A DNA stretch of 64,000 nt from Yoonia maritima (GCF_003003285.1 NZ_PVTP01000011.1:62001-126000), one strand, 5' to 3'. Counted from the first letter of the stretch, positions 18,452-28,657 are shown. Notes: a model not told the origin generated them from the letters alone. Program-made: numbers and translations.

Positions 18452-21079
18452 ATGAGCACCAAGAAATCCACAGTCACGCCAATGATGGCACAGTTTCTAG
18501 AAATCAAAGCGGCGTACCCGGATGCGCTGCTGTTTTACCGTATGGGTGATTTCTATGAGATGTTTTTTGACGACGCCATTGCAGCAGCCGAAGCATTGGA
18601 CATCGCGTTAACAAAGCGTGGCAAGCACGATGATCAAGATATCCCCATGTGCGGTGTACCCCACCATGCAGCCGAAGGATATTTTCTGACGCTAATCCGC
18701 AAGGGGTTTCGCGTCGCAGTCTGCGAACAAATGGAAAGCCCCGCCGAGGCGAAAAAGCGTGGATACAAATCCGTGGTCAAACGCGAGGTCGTGCGCCTTG
18801 TGACCCCCGGTACGTTGACCGAAGATTCCCTGCTTGATGCCCGTCGCCACAACTTCCTTGCTGCATATGCCGTGATCCGTGATGAGGCCGCCCTTGCATG
18901 GGTCGATATTTCAACCGGCGCGTTTCATGTGATGCCATGTAGCGGTGTGAATTTGGGGCCCGAACTTGCCCGTCTGACCCCGCGCGAGGTGATCGTCGCA
19001 GACGGATCAGAGGCGGATTGGGCTGGAATAGTGTCTGATAACGGCGCGACCCTGACAACTTTGGGTGCTGCTGCCTTTGACAGCACGGCAGGTGAAAAGC
19101 GTCTGTGCGCCCTATACAAAGTCGGGTCGCTAGATGCCTTTGGTGGCTTTTCGCGGGTCGAGATTTCAGCGATGTCTGCCGTGGCCGAATACCTTGATAT
19201 CACGCAAAAAGGTAACTTGCCCCTGCTGCGCCCCCCCGTTCAGGAAGGCCAGTCCGCAGCAATGCAAATCGACGCTGCGACCCGCCGTTCACTGGAACTG
19301 ACCCACGCGATGAATGGTGGCAAGCAAGGGTCGCTTTTGCATTGCATTGACCGCACCATCACTGCTGGTGGTGCACGGATGCTGGAACGGCGGTTATCAT
19401 CGCCATCGTGCACCCTGCCCGTCATTCATGCGCGTCAGGACTGTGTTGAGCATCTGGTAAACAACACGCGACTGACCGAAGATATCCGTGATCAGCTGCG
19501 TGGCGTTCATGACCTTGATCGCGCGCTTTCGCGTTTGGCGCTGGACCGTGGCGGCCCACGCGATATGGCAGCCATTCGAAACACGCTCGGTCAAGCCCAA
19601 GCACTTGCGGAATGCGTCACCGGTGATCTGCCATCGCTTTTGGCTGATGCAGCAAAAGATTTAACCGGGCATGATGAACTGCTCGCGCTTCTCGATGATG
19701 CGCTGGTCGCTGAACCCCCACTGTTATCCCGCGATGGCGGGTTTATCGCACCGGGTTATGACGAAGAACTGGATGAAGTACGCAAACTGCGCGACGAAGG
19801 CCGTTCAGTTATCGCAGCAATGCAAGCCGAGTTCATCGAACTTTCAGGTATTCCCTCGCTTAAGATCAAGCACAACAACGTGCTGGGCTATTTCATCGAA
19901 ACAACGGCAACCCACGCAGACAAGATGATGGCCGCGCCATTGAATGAAACCTTCATTCACCGCCAGACGACCGCAAATCAGGTACGCTTTACGACCGTTG
20001 AACTGTCCGAGATCGAAACACGTATTCTGAATGCTGGCGGTCGGGCGCTTGAGATCGAAAAAAGGCTCTATTCTAGCCTAACTCAGTCAATTGTGGCGCT
20101 CTCTGGACAACTAGGTGCATTGGCGCGGGCGCTTGCAGAATTCGATTTGGCGACGTCGCTTGCGCATTTGTCTGTGGCTGAAAATTGGACCCGTCCGTTG
20201 GTGGACGACAGTCGTGCGTTTGAAATAACTGGTGGCCGCCACCCTGTGGTCGAGGCCGCACTTCAAAAGGCTGGTGAGCCATTCATTGCCAACGATTGCG
20301 GTCTGACTGACGCGCCTATTTGGCTGCTAACTGGTCCGAACATGGCCGGTAAATCGACGTTCCTACGCCAAAACGCGTTGCTGGCAATCTTGGCGCAGAT
20401 GGGTGGCTATGTTCCGGCTGGTAAGGCGCATATTGGCATCGTTAGCCAAATATTCAGCCGCGTTGGTGCATCTGACGATCTGGCCCGTGGCCGATCAACG
20501 TTTATGGTCGAAATGGTAGAAACTGCCGCGATCCTAAACCAAGCAGACGACCGTGCACTGGTCATCTTGGATGAAATCGGCCGCGGAACGGCAACCTATG
20601 ATGGCTTGTCCATCGCGTGGGCGACCCTAGAACACCTGCATGACGTAAACCGTTGTCGCGCCCTGTTCGCCACGCACTACCACGAAATGTCGGCGCTATC
20701 GAACAAGCTTGATGGTGTGGAAAACGCCACGGTGACTGTCAAAGAATGGGAAGGCGACGTGATTTTCCTTCACGAAGTCAAACGCGGGACTGCGGACCGC
20801 AGCTATGGGGTACAGGTCGCGCGCCTTGCCGGCCTGCCCCCCGTCGTGGTCGAACGCGCCAAGGTCGTGTTAGAGGCGTTGGAAAAAGGCGAACGCGAAG
20901 GCGGGAGTGCCCAAAAGGCCATCATCGACGATTTACCACTGTTTTCTGCGACACCTGCACCTAGCCCGCAAAAACCAAAGGATTCTGAGGTCGAAACTCG
21001 GTTAAAAAGCATCCTGCCGGATGAGCTTACCCCGAAAGAGGCGCTTTCGCTGATTTACGAACTGCGTGATTTGATCTGA
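18452..21079 (+). CDS. mutS: DNA mismatch repair protein MutS
   Basis: A full-length, 875-residue MutS. The N-terminal mismatch-recognition loop GDFYEMF (the Phe-x-Glu motif) is present near residue 32. The ATPase has Walker A GPNMAGKST (about residue 628), Walker B VILDEIGRGTATYDG and the ATHYHEM motif. It ends with the helix-turn-helix region used for dimerisation. The ATG at 18452 has a GGGGG ribosome site eight bases upstream. The DMT transporter gene starts on its stop codon (TGATG), which suggests co-transcription. No mutL is nearby. Confidence 0.97.
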   Translation: MSTKKSTVTPMMAQFLEIKAAYPDALLFYRMGDFYEMFFDDAIAAAEALDIALTKRGKHDDQDIPMCGVPHHAAEGYFLTLIRKGFRVAVCEQMESPAEAKKRGYKSVVKREVVRLVTPGTLTEDSLLDARRHNFLAAYAVIRDEAALAWVDISTGAFHVMPCSGVNLGPELARLTPREVIVADGSEADWAGIVSDNGATLTTLGAAAFDSTAGEKRLCALYKVGSLDAFGGFSRVEISAMSAVAEYLDITQKGNLPLLRPPVQEGQSAAMQIDAATRRSLELTHAMNGGKQGSLLHCIDRTITAGGARMLERRLSSPSCTLPVIHARQDCVEHLVNNTRLTEDIRDQLRGVHDLDRALSRLALDRGGPRDMAAIRNTLGQAQALAECVTGDLPSLLADAAKDLTGHDELLALLDDALVAEPPLLSRDGGFIAPGYDEELDEVRKLRDEGRSVIAAMQAEFIELSGIPSLKIKHNNVLGYFIETTATHADKMMAAPLNETFIHRQTTANQVRFTTVELSEIETRILNAGGRALEIEKRLYSSLTQSIVALSGQLGALARALAEFDLATSLAHLSVAENWTRPLVDDSRAFEITGGRHPVVEAALQKAGEPFIANDCGLTDAPIWLLTGPNMAGKSTFLRQNALLAILAQMGGYVPAGKAHIGIVSQIFSRVGASDDLARGRSTFMVEMVETAAILNQADDRALVILDEIGRGTATYDGLSIAWATLEHLHDVNRCRALFATHYHEMSALSNKLDGVENATVTVKEWEGDVIFLHEVKRGTADRSYGVQVARLAGLPPVVVERAKVVLEALEKGEREGGSAQKAIIDDLPLFSATPAPSPQKPKDSEVETRLKSILPDELTPKEALSLIYELRDLI

Positions 21080-21963
21080 TGAACAGCGCCCGGTTTGCAA
21101 GTGTGGGCGCTGTTTTGTTAGCAGCCTGCCTGTGGGGAACCACCGGGACAGTTCAAACCTTATTGCCGGGCGACCGCGAACCAGTTGCTGTGGGTGCATT
21201 GCGATTGGCCTTTGGTGCATTATTCCTGTTGGGTTTGGCATTTGCAAATGGCGAAAGCCGCAAAGCGTTCCACTTGCTGCCTCCCGCAGAGGTTATCATC
21301 GCCGGAATTGCGATCGGCGGTTACAACCTTCTATTTTTCTATGCCGTTTCGCTGTCTGGCGTTGGAATTGGAACAGCGGTTACCATTGGCAGCGCACCAT
21401 TGTGGACAACTCTTTGGGAAATTCTTGTCGGACGAAAGTTACCCGGAAAAATTCGCGCCACAGGACAATGTCTTTCAATCATCGGTGTTGGTATGCTTGG
21501 CCTCGCGGGGACGACTTCTGAAGGGTCCGTCTTTGGGATCATCCTCGCGCTAAGTGCTGGCGCTTGTTATGCTTGTTATTCGCTTGCAACAAGCCGTATG
21601 ACACAACGCGCACCTACGACCACCATCGCTGCTGCGACCTTCAGTATCGCAGCGATAATTACGTTACCTGCATTATTCTTCGTCCCTTTAGGTTGGTTAT
21701 CTGATCCAAGTGCATGGGTTGGAATGTTGTTTCTAGGGTTTGTCGCAACCGGGCTAGCATATGCGTTTTACACTTGGGGCTTAATGCATATCGCGGCATC
21801 TACTGCTGTTACCCTCGCGCTGGCAGAGCCAGTGACAGCATGGCTACTTGCAACATTTTTCGTTGGGGAAACAGCAACAATGCAAAGCGTGATCGGCGCG
21901 GTTTTAGTGCTGTTGGGACTGATCGTCGTGACCTGCATTCCGGCTGCTTCACGCGAAACATAG
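21079..21963 (+). CDS. EamA/DMT-family transporter
   Basis: A 294-residue inner-membrane protein of the drug/metabolite transporter superfamily. It has about ten hydrophobic helices in two EamA repeats. Repeat 1 starts GAVLLAACLWGTTGTVQTLL, and repeat 2 begins near residue 150 (GIILALSAGACYACYSLATS). The conserved ALAEPVTAWLLATFFVGE block is near residue 250. Substrate unknown; relatives export amino acids or other metabolites. It overlaps mutS by one base. A bidirectional terminator hairpin follows at 22113-22139. Confidence 0.9.
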   Translation: MNSARFASVGAVLLAACLWGTTGTVQTLLPGDREPVAVGALRLAFGALFLLGLAFANGESRKAFHLLPPAEVIIAGIAIGGYNLLFFYAVSLSGVGIGTAVTIGSAPLWTTLWEILVGRKLPGKIRATGQCLSIIGVGMLGLAGTTSEGSVFGIILALSAGACYACYSLATSRMTQRAPTTTIAAATFSIAAIITLPALFFVPLGWLSDPSAWVGMLFLGFVATGLAYAFYTWGLMHIAASTAVTLALAEPVTAWLLATFFVGETATMQSVIGAVLVLLGLIVVTCIPAASRET

Positions 21964-22112
21964 ATCACTAGCTACCGCTCGATACCCATAGTATCTTGAA
22001 GATCGCCAAGCGTTCTAGACAATCCTGCTCTGGGCTAAGCGGGTTGGCTTAATCATTGACATATAAGTCCTGATCCGGCCGGTAATTTTGCGCATGTGTC
22101 TGCACAGAAGAA

Positions 22113-22139
22113 AAAAGCAGGACCAACAGCCCTGCTTTT
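22113..22139. terminator. Bidirectional rho-independent terminator between eamA gene and grpE
   Basis: A perfect 9-bp stem (AAAAGCAGG paired with CCTGCTTTT) with a 9-nt loop. The stem gives a T-run on the plus strand and an equivalent run on the minus strand. It lies between the convergent ends of the DMT transporter (21963) and grpE (22153), so it can serve both. Confidence 0.85.
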
Positions 22140-22152
22140 ATCATATTTTGTA

Positions 22153-22704
22153 TCATGCTGGCGTAGAGGACACGCCGACTTGGGCAGCGCGCAGTAGACG
22201 GTCATGAAGCATGAAACCCTCTGCAGCGACCTGAATAATTTCTCCTGCTTTAGTGCCGGGCACTAGGGCTTCAAACATCGCTTGGTGAACTTTCGGATCG
22301 AACTTATCACCAACTTCGGGAACGATCGGGTCGATGCCGTGTTTCTTAAATACGCTGATCAATTCACGCATTGTCAGTTCAACACCTTCAAGCAACGCAG
22401 CATTCGTTTCTTTATCAGATTCTTCTACTGACTGAAGCGCGCGGCGCATGTTGTCGTAAACCGGCAGCATATCACGTGCGAGTTTCGAGCCACCGTAATT
22501 CTCGGCCTCGCGGCGGTCACGATCGGACCGTTTGCGCATATTCTCCGCATCAGCCAAGGCACGCATGAACTTGTCTTTTAGTTCATCCCGCTCTGCACGC
22601 AATGCTTCTATTTCTTCAAAACCAGCTTCTGCAGCGAAATCCATTTCATCGCCTTCAGCAGCGAGTTCATCAAGGCTTTGCAGTTGCTCTTCGTTGTCAG
22701 CCAT
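22153..22704 (-). CDS. grpE: GrpE nucleotide-exchange factor
   Basis: A 183-residue co-chaperone that releases ADP from DnaK. It has an acidic N-terminus and a long coiled-coil helix (about residues 28-70: EEIEALRAERDELKDKFMRA, LADAENMRKRSDRDRRE). The C-terminal beta domain has FDPKVHQAMFE and a GFMLHDRLLRAAQVGVS tail that match the GrpE signature. It lies 12 bp after hrcA in the same orientation. This hrcA-grpE pairing divergent from rph is common in alphaproteobacteria. dnaK and dnaJ are not in the window. Confidence 0.95.
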   Translation of the reverse strand: MADNEEQLQSLDELAAEGDEMDFAAEAGFEEIEALRAERDELKDKFMRALADAENMRKRSDRDRREAENYGGSKLARDMLPVYDNMRRALQSVEESDKETNAALLEGVELTMRELISVFKKHGIDPIVPEVGDKFDPKVHQAMFEALVPGTKAGEIIQVAAEGFMLHDRLLRAAQVGVSSTPA

Positions 22705-22716
22705 CAGTTTCTTCCT

Positions 22717-23781
22717 TTAGGAGCGGTCGGCAATAAGCTTGCCCACCAGCTGTGCAGTGTAGTTCACGATTGGAACGATCCGCCCATAGTTTAGACGTGT
22801 CGGCCCGATGACGCCCACGGCGCCAATTATCTTACGGTCGGCGTTCATATAAGGAGAAACGACCAGAGAGGAACCCGAAAGTGAGAACAATTTGTTCTCA
22901 GACCCAATAAAAATGCGCACACCGTCGCCATCTTCGGCAAGATCAAGAAATTGTGCTATATCGCGCTTGCGTTCAAGGTCATCAAACAGCGTACGGATAC
23001 GCGCAAGATCAATTTCATTTTCACCATCAGTCAGCAAATTTCCGCGGCCACGTACGATCAGCCGTTCCGTAGATTCACCTTCGTTTTCCCACAGCGCATA
23101 GCCATTTTCGACAAGATCAGCGGCAAGGCTGTCGATCTCTTGCCGACGCGCTGCAATCTCACGAGAGATGACTTTGCCCAGTTCGGAAAGCGTGTGCCCT
23201 TCGGCAATTGCATTCAGAAAATTTGCAGCCTCGCGCATTGATGACGGCGTTTGTCCTGCGGGCGGCGTAAAGATGCGATTTTCGACGTGACCATCAGCGA
23301 ACACCAAAACAACAAGTGCGCGTTCTCGCGAAAGGCTCACGAAATCAATGTGTTTAATAGGTGCTTCGTGTTTTGGCGTCAGAACAAGGCTCGCACCTTG
23401 GGTCACACCAGACAGCGCCTGCCCCACCTGATCCAAGACAGACGCAACATCCCTGTCATTATCACCAAGGGTACGATCAATGGTTTGGCGATCTTTGCCA
23501 TCTAAATCACCGACCTCTAGCAACCCATCCACGAACATGCGCAGTCCCAGCTGCGTTGGAATACGCCCTGCACTGACGTGGGGGCTATCCAGCAATCCAA
23601 GGTATTCCAAATCCTGCATCACATTTCGGATAGTCGCCGCACTGACTTGTTCCGAAAAATCGCGCGTCAGTGTTCGGGACCCAACCGGCGAACCACTTTC
23701 TAGGTATCCTTCGACGACACGACGGAACACTTCGCGCGAACGATCGTTCATATCTGAAATATTAGGCGTCTGATCAGTCAT
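22717..23781 (-). CDS. hrcA: Heat-inducible transcription repressor HrcA
   Basis: A 354-residue repressor that binds CIRCE operators of heat-shock operons. The N-terminal winged helix has [39 protein letters not shown] and [22 protein letters not shown]. The central GAF-like and C-terminal dimerisation parts have the [21 protein letters not shown] signature. I find no CIRCE inverted repeat in the 115 bp upstream, so this copy does not look autoregulated through CIRCE. First gene of hrcA-grpE. Confidence 0.95.
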   Translation of the reverse strand: MTDQTPNISDMNDRSREVFRRVVEGYLESGSPVGSRTLTRDFSEQVSAATIRNVMQDLEYLGLLDSPHVSAGRIPTQLGLRMFVDGLLEVGDLDGKDRQTIDRTLGDNDRDVASVLDQVGQALSGVTQGASLVLTPKHEAPIKHIDFVSLSRERALVVLVFADGHVENRIFTPPAGQTPSSMREAANFLNAIAEGHTLSELGKVISREIAARRQEIDSLAADLVENGYALWENEGESTERLIVRGRGNLLTDGENEIDLARIRTLFDDLERKRDIAQFLDLAEDGDGVRIFIGSENKLFSLSGSSLVVSPYMNADRKIIGAVGVIGPTRLNYGRIVPIVNYTAQLVGKLIADRS

Positions 23782-23896
23782 TTCATTCTCGGATAAAGGC
23801 TGGGCAATTAAAACGAAGTATGCCCGGGCGTCAATCGGGGTTGGATTTCATATGTGGGCAGCGTATCTGAGCGTTACAATCAAAAGGAGTGACCCC

Positions 23897-24604
23897 ATGC
23901 GCCCATCAGGCCGTCAAACGAACGAAATGCGTGAAGTTTCCATTGAAACCGATGTGACCATGCATGCGGAAGGGTCCTGCCTTATCAAGTGCGGTAACAC
24001 TCACGTCTTGTGCACAGCAACAATCGATGAACGCGTTCCCCCATTTTTGAAAAACTCTGGCCTTGGCTGGGTGACTGCCGAATATGGTATGCTGCCACGT
24101 GCAACAAACACACGGATGCGTCGTGAATCCAAGAACGGTCAGTCTGGCCGTACCCAAGAAATTCAACGGCTTATCGGTCGTTCACTACGTGCAGGTGTTG
24201 ATCGTGTTGCATTAGGCGAACGCCAAATTGTCATTGATTGCGACGTTATCCAAGCTGACGGTGGCACTCGCTGTGCATCAATCACCGGTGGTTGGGTTGC
24301 ACTGAAATTGGCAGTTCAAAAACTGATGAAAGCTGGCGATGTCATTTCTGATCCGCTTGTCGATCCAGTCGCTGCGATTTCTTGCGGTATTTACGCAGGC
24401 CAAGAAGTTCTTGATCTGGATTACCCAGAAGACAGCGAAGCAGGTGTTGACGGTAACTTTGTTATGACCGCCGGTAAGCTGGTCGAAGTACAAATGTCTG
24501 CCGAAGGATCGACATATTCGCGTGCACAAATGGACGCTCTTTTGGATCTTGCAGAAAAAGGTGTCGCTGAACTAACAGCAGCACAACTGGCGGCGGTAAG
24601 CTAA
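23897..24604 (+). CDS. rph: RNase PH
   Basis: A 235-residue phosphorolytic exoribonuclease that trims tRNA 3' ends. The signatures are [14 protein letters not shown] at the N-terminus, [16 protein letters not shown] for phosphate and RNA binding (about residues 84-99), and [18 protein letters not shown] (about residues 115-132). The start at 23897 has AAGGAG about eight bases upstream; the frame extends to 23852 without similarity. It overlaps rdgB by one base (TAATG) and is divergent from hrcA. Confidence 0.97.
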   Translation: MRPSGRQTNEMREVSIETDVTMHAEGSCLIKCGNTHVLCTATIDERVPPFLKNSGLGWVTAEYGMLPRATNTRMRRESKNGQSGRTQEIQRLIGRSLRAGVDRVALGERQIVIDCDVIQADGGTRCASITGGWVALKLAVQKLMKAGDVISDPLVDPVAAISCGIYAGQEVLDLDYPEDSEAGVDGNFVMTAGKLVEVQMSAEGSTYSRAQMDALLDLAEKGVAELTAAQLAAVS

Positions 24605-25212
24605 TGCGTAAGTTTGACGGCAAAGAACTGGTCATCGCGACCCACAACAAAGGTAAGCTCGCCGAAATGGTCGAGCTTCTCTCGCCGTTTGGCGTGACTT
24701 TGACGTCAAACGATGACCACGGTCTGCCAGAGCCTGAAGAAACCGAAACAACTTTTGTTGGTAACGCGCGCATCAAAGCACATGCCGCTGCAAAGGCGAC
24801 CGGCCTTCCGGCGCTTGCCGATGACAGTGGGATCGAAATTGACGGGCTGAATGGAGCCCCCGGTGTATATACTGCGGACTGGGCCGAAACACCCAATGGG
24901 CGCGATTTCAAAATGGCAATGGAGCGGAGTTGGGCAGAGTTAGAGTCTGTTTCTGCCCCATATCCACGTACCGCGCGGTTTTGCTGTACGCTTGTTTTAG
25001 CCTGGCCAGATGGCCATGATGAGGTCTTTCCAGGGGTAATGCCAGGACAGGTAGTTTGGCCTATGCGTGGCGATCAGGGTCACGGGTACGACCCCATTTT
25101 CCAACCTGACGGTTATGACATCACGTTTGGTGAAATGGACAGCCAAGAGAAAAACAAGATCAGCCACCGGGCTGATGCTTTCCAAAAACTCGTCGCAGGT
25201 TGCTTTGCCTGA
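24604..25212 (+). CDS. rdgB: dITP/XTP pyrophosphatase (Ham1/RdgB)
   Basis: A 202-residue house-cleaning NTPase that hydrolyses dITP, XTP and related non-canonical purine nucleotides. It has the THNKGKL loop at the N-terminus, FVGNARIKAHAAAKATGLPA, the metal-binding LADDSGIEIDGLNGAPGVY block and the C-terminal SHRADAF motif. It starts on the stop codon of rph and its last ~38 bp overlap the presumed start of hemW, giving one compact rph-rdgB-hemW transcript. Confidence 0.95.
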   Translation: MRKFDGKELVIATHNKGKLAEMVELLSPFGVTLTSNDDHGLPEPEETETTFVGNARIKAHAAAKATGLPALADDSGIEIDGLNGAPGVYTADWAETPNGRDFKMAMERSWAELESVSAPYPRTARFCCTLVLAWPDGHDEVFPGVMPGQVVWPMRGDQGHGYDPIFQPDGYDITFGEMDSQEKNKISHRADAFQKLVAGCFA

Positions 25213-26362
25213 GGATTGGGAACACGGGGGCTTTGGCCTATATATCCATTGGCCGTTCTGTCAGGCTAAATGCCCATATTGTGATTTCAACAGTCATGTC
25301 GTTTCCAAGATTGATCAGCAAGCTTGGCAAACTGCATACCTAAGCGAAATCGAACGCGTCGGCGCCGACACCCAAGGACGCATCTTGCGTTCCGTTTTTT
25401 TTGGTGGCGGCACACCTAGCATGATGGACCCAGATTTGGTTGACGCGATCCTGACAAAGGTGCGCGCGACCTGGTCCATGGCCAACGATATTGAAATTAC
25501 GCTCGAGGCGAACCCAACTTCAGTCGAGGCTGGACGCTTTGTCGGATACCGTCAGGCCGGCGTTAACCGCGTTTCGATGGGAATTCAGGCCCTAAATGAC
25601 AAAGATCTGCGTGCCCTAGGTCGCCTTCACACCGCTCAGGAGGCTCTGACGGCCTTCAGCACGGCCAGAGAGACGTTCGATCGGGTCAGTTTTGACCTCA
25701 TTTATGCTCGTCAGGGGCAAACTTTGACGGATTGGCGTGACGAATTGAAACAAGCATTGGGATTGGCGATTGATCACCTGTCATTGTATCAACTGACAAT
25801 CGAAGAGGGCACAGCGTTTGGCGACCGTTATGCCGCCGGAAAACTTCGCGGATTGCCGGATGATGATGTTGCCGCTGACATGTACGCCCTTACCCAAGAT
25901 GTTTGCGGTGCTGCAAATTTTGAAGGCTACGAAGTTTCCAACCACGCCCGGCCCGGGTGCGAAAGCATCCACAATAAGATCTATTGGAGCTATGGCGACT
26001 ACGCGGGAATTGGTCCCGGTGCACACGGTCGGCTAACCTTAAACGGAAACCGTTTCGCGACCGAAGCACCATCAGCACCGATGAATTGGCTATCGCAGGT
26101 CAATCGAACGGGGAATGGCAATTCCGAACGTACCGCCCTATCAGCTGAGGATCAGCAATCAGAAATGCTGTTGATGGGCATGCGATTGCGCGAAGGTGTT
26201 GATCTGAATCGCGTTTCTGCAGCCAATACTGAATTGTTTCAAAATAAAATCAATAATTTGCGTGAAATAGGAATGGTTGATGTGGCCGAGGGCAGACTTC
26301 TGCTAACGCCAGAAGGCCGCCCTGTTCTTAATGCAGTATTACGCGAGTTGTTGGGCGCTTAG
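25175..26362 (+). CDS. hemW: Radical SAM protein HemW (heme chaperone)
   Basis: A radical-SAM protein of the HemN/HemW group, about 395 residues. The cluster motif is HWPFCQAKCPYCDFNSH (C-x3-C-x2-C). Other signatures are FFGGGTPSMM, LEANPTSVEAGRF, GVNRVSMGIQAL and the C-terminal HemW domain. HemW proteins bind heme, and most lack coproporphyrinogen oxidase activity. The start is uncertain: I use the ATG at 25175, inside rdgB. A TTG near 25205 is possible, because similarity begins only at EDWEHGGFGLYIHW. The gene meets parB tail-to-tail, sharing TTAG at 26359-26362. Confidence 0.9.
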   Translation: MLSKNSSQVALPEDWEHGGFGLYIHWPFCQAKCPYCDFNSHVVSKIDQQAWQTAYLSEIERVGADTQGRILRSVFFGGGTPSMMDPDLVDAILTKVRATWSMANDIEITLEANPTSVEAGRFVGYRQAGVNRVSMGIQALNDKDLRALGRLHTAQEALTAFSTARETFDRVSFDLIYARQGQTLTDWRDELKQALGLAIDHLSLYQLTIEEGTAFGDRYAAGKLRGLPDDDVAADMYALTQDVCGAANFEGYEVSNHARPGCESIHNKIYWSYGDYAGIGPGAHGRLTLNGNRFATEAPSAPMNWLSQVNRTGNGNSERTALSAEDQQSEMLLMGMRLREGVDLNRVSAANTELFQNKINNLREIGMVDVAEGRLLLTPEGRPVLNAVLRELLGA

Positions 26363-27246
26363 CCGCCCGACAATGCGCGCAAAAGATCGTCCAATTCGTC
26401 CAACGACTTATAACCAATCGTCATTTTACCGCCGTCTTCACCTTCTTTATGATCAATTGTGACTTTCATCCGAAGTGTCGCTGTCAGTTCTTTTTCAATC
26501 TGAACTGTATCTGCGTCCTTCTGAGACTTTCCGGAGGACTTGGGCTTTGTCTTTAATATCGGCCCCTGCTTGGCAAGTTTCTCGGTTTCACGAACAGAAA
26601 GGTTGCGGTGGATAACTTCGCGGGCAATTTCCACTGCCCGCTCATGGCCAACCAATGCACGCGCGTGACCTGCAGAAATTTGGCCCTGAACGAGATAGTC
26701 CAACACTTCGTCCGGTAGATTCAACAAACGCAAGAAGTTCGCGATATGGCTGCGGCTTTTACCAAGGGCAGTCGCGAGCTGTTCCTGCGTATGGCCGAAA
26801 CGGTCCATAAGCTGACGATAGCCAGCCGCTTCATCAACGGCGTTCAGGTCTGCGCGCTGAATATTCTCGATAATTGCGACTTCAAGAACTTCGGTGTCGG
26901 TGTATTCACGCAGAAGAACAGGAATTTCGTGCAGCTTAGCGATCTGAGCAGCACGCCAGCGGCGCTCACCGGCAACAATTTCATAGGTATCAGCGTCTTT
27001 CGGAGACTTACGAACGATCAAAGGCTGAATAATGCCCTTTTCAGCAATCGAAGCGGCCAAATCGTTAAGCGCATCTTCACCAAAGGTACGACGCGGTTGA
27101 TCAGGGTTCGGAAAAATATGTTCAACCGGAACCAACAAATCAGGACGGCGTGGGGTATCGATCGCCGTATCATCTGGTGCTACATCTGACATCAAAGCCG
27201 ACAAACCACGGCCCAAACCACGAGATTTCTTTGCGTTACTTGCCAT
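26359..27246 (-). CDS. parB: Chromosome-partitioning protein ParB
   Basis: A 295-residue centromere-binding CTPase/clamp protein. The N-terminal box has PNPDQPRRTF and the GERRWRAAQIAKLHEIPVL nucleotide-binding region (about residues 92-110). The central helix-turn-helix (TQEQLATALGKSRSHIANFLRLL) reads parS. The C-terminal part is a lysine-rich linker and a dimerisation segment. The protein is followed upstream by parA with a 3-bp gap. Two perfect parS sites lie 1.4 and 3.3 kb upstream (28613, 30522), so the complete segregation system is local. Confidence 0.97.
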   Translation of the reverse strand: MASNAKKSRGLGRGLSALMSDVAPDDTAIDTPRRPDLLVPVEHIFPNPDQPRRTFGEDALNDLAASIAEKGIIQPLIVRKSPKDADTYEIVAGERRWRAAQIAKLHEIPVLLREYTDTEVLEVAIIENIQRADLNAVDEAAGYRQLMDRFGHTQEQLATALGKSRSHIANFLRLLNLPDEVLDYLVQGQISAGHARALVGHERAVEIAREVIHRNLSVRETEKLAKQGPILKTKPKSSGKSQKDADTVQIEKELTATLRMKVTIDHKEGEDGGKMTIGYKSLDELDDLLRALSGG

Positions 27247-27249
27247 GCT

Positions 27250-28047
27250 CTAAGCCCTTTTTTTCTTAGCTTTGTTAATGACTTCTTTTGCTAGCGCCCG
27301 ATATGCGGTCGCACCCTTCGACGCGCTATCGTATTCGATCACAGGCAACGCAAAAGATGGCGCCTCGCTTAGGCGAACATTGCGTGGAATCACCGTTTTA
27401 AACACCATATCGCCCATGTTCTCTCGCGCGTCATCTTCGACCTGAATCGATAGGTTGTTGCGGCGATCATACATCGTAAGAACGATTCCTTCGATCCAAA
27501 GATCCGGATTCGCAGTTTGGCGAACATCACGGACAGTCAGAATAAGCTGCGAAAGGCCCTCTAGCGCAAAAAACTCACTTTGTAGTGGTACAAGGATCGA
27601 ATGCGCAGCAACCATTGCGTTGACTGTCAAGATGTTGAGCGATGGCGGGCAATCAATCAATATATAGTCATACTGAGAAACAGCTTTATCCGCTTCCTGC
27701 AGCACATAACGCAGCAAAAAGCTGCGTTTATCATTATCAATCAGCTCAAGGTCGGCCGAACTAAGATCAGTTGTCGCCGGGATGATCGACAAATTCTTTA
27801 CAGAGGTAGGTAACGCTGCTTCTTCTAAGCTCGCGTCGCCCGAAAGAAGGTCATATGTTGTTATATCACGCTGATCTTGCTCTATACCTAGTCCAGTTGA
27901 AGCGTTTCCTTGCGGATCAAGGTCGATCAACAATACCTTTTTTCGCTGCTCAGCCAGAGCAGCACCTAGGTTGATTGTCGTGGTCGTCTTTCCGACGCCG
28001 CCCTTCTGGTTCGCAATAGCGATAATTTTGCAGTCATTAGCCGACAC
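27250..28047 (-). CDS. parA: Chromosome-partitioning ATPase ParA
   Basis: A 265-residue deviant-Walker ATPase. The motif KGGVGKTTTTINLGAALA is at about residues 14-31, with LLIDLDPQGNASTGLG and YDYILIDCPPSLNILTVNA following. ParA forms ATP-dependent patches on DNA that pull ParB-parS complexes apart. It overlaps the end of rsmG by 11 nt and is 3 nt from parB, which fits the usual mnmG-rsmG-parA-parB operon. Confidence 0.97.
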   Translation of the reverse strand: MSANDCKIIAIANQKGGVGKTTTTINLGAALAEQRKKVLLIDLDPQGNASTGLGIEQDQRDITTYDLLSGDASLEEAALPTSVKNLSIIPATTDLSSADLELIDNDKRSFLLRYVLQEADKAVSQYDYILIDCPPSLNILTVNAMVAAHSILVPLQSEFFALEGLSQLILTVRDVRQTANPDLWIEGIVLTMYDRRNNLSIQVEDDARENMGDMVFKTVIPRNVRLSEAPSFALPVIEYDSASKGATAYRALAKEVINKAKKKRA

Positions 28048-28654
28048 GGGATATCCCTTTTACGATAAGAATTTGACCCCCAAGATCGGTTAAACTCGAG
28101 AACTCTTCAAGGTCAAAGCGCCAGTTCTTATGCGCATCGGCGATTTCTTCCCCAGCCTTTTTACCTTTGTGAAGAATGGCCTTACCATTTGGATTTATGT
28201 GCCTTTCAATCAATGGCAGCAACGTAGATAGGGTACTAAGCGCCCGTGCTGACACAACATCTGCCTCTTGCGAGTCAGAATTTTCAATTCGTTCGGCAAG
28301 CACGGTAACGCGAAGACCCAATTCTCGCGCGGCTGTTCGCAGGAATGTAGCCTTACGTTGGTCACTTTCGATGAGGATAAATGACGCATCTGGCTGCTGA
28401 GCCTTCGCAATGATGGCCATTACGATACCGGGAAAGCCCCCGCCGCTTCCGATATCCACCCATTTTTCATATGATTCTGGCGAATATCGGTAAATTTGTG
28501 CTGAATCGACAATATGTCGGTCCCATAATTCAGGGATTGAGGCAGGAGAGATCAAGTTTATTTTAGGTGTCCACTTACGAACCAAGTCTTCGAACTTCTG
28601 TAGATCATAAAATGTTTCACGTGAAACATTAACCCCACCAACATCGACGCTCAT
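28037..28654 (-). CDS. rsmG: 16S rRNA m7G527 methyltransferase RsmG (GidB)
   Basis: A 205-residue SAM-dependent methyltransferase that modifies G527 of 16S rRNA. The SAM-binding motif VDIGSGGGFPGIVMA is near residue 68, and NLISPASIPELWDRHIVDS precedes it. Residues 9-14 (NVSRET) are encoded by the perfect parS palindrome at 28613-28628, so this part of the protein is constrained by centromere function. It starts 3 bp after the mnmG stop and overlaps parA. Confidence 0.96.
   Translation of the reverse strand: MSVDVGGVNVSRETFYDLQKFEDLVRKWTPKINLISPASIPELWDRHIVDSAQIYRYSPESYEKWVDIGSGGGFPGIVMAIIAKAQQPDASFILIESDQRKATFLRTAARELGLRVTVLAERIENSDSQEADVVSARALSTLSTLLPLIERHINPNGKAILHKGKKAGEEIADAHKNWRFDLEEFSSLTDLGGQILIVKGISRVG
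28613..28628. other. parS centromere site 1, within rsmG
   Basis: The 16-bp palindrome TGTTTCACGTGAAACA is an exact match to the conserved bacterial parS consensus for ParB. It lies inside the first codons of rsmG, about 1.4 kb upstream of parB. Both copies in the window are perfect and extended by one base on each side here (ATGTTTCACGTGAAACAT). Confidence 0.97.
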
Positions 28655-28657
28655 TAC

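Noticed and set aside
23782..23896. CIRCE operator between hrcA and rph
   Set aside because: No TTAGCACTC-N9-GAGTGCTAA-like inverted repeat is present.
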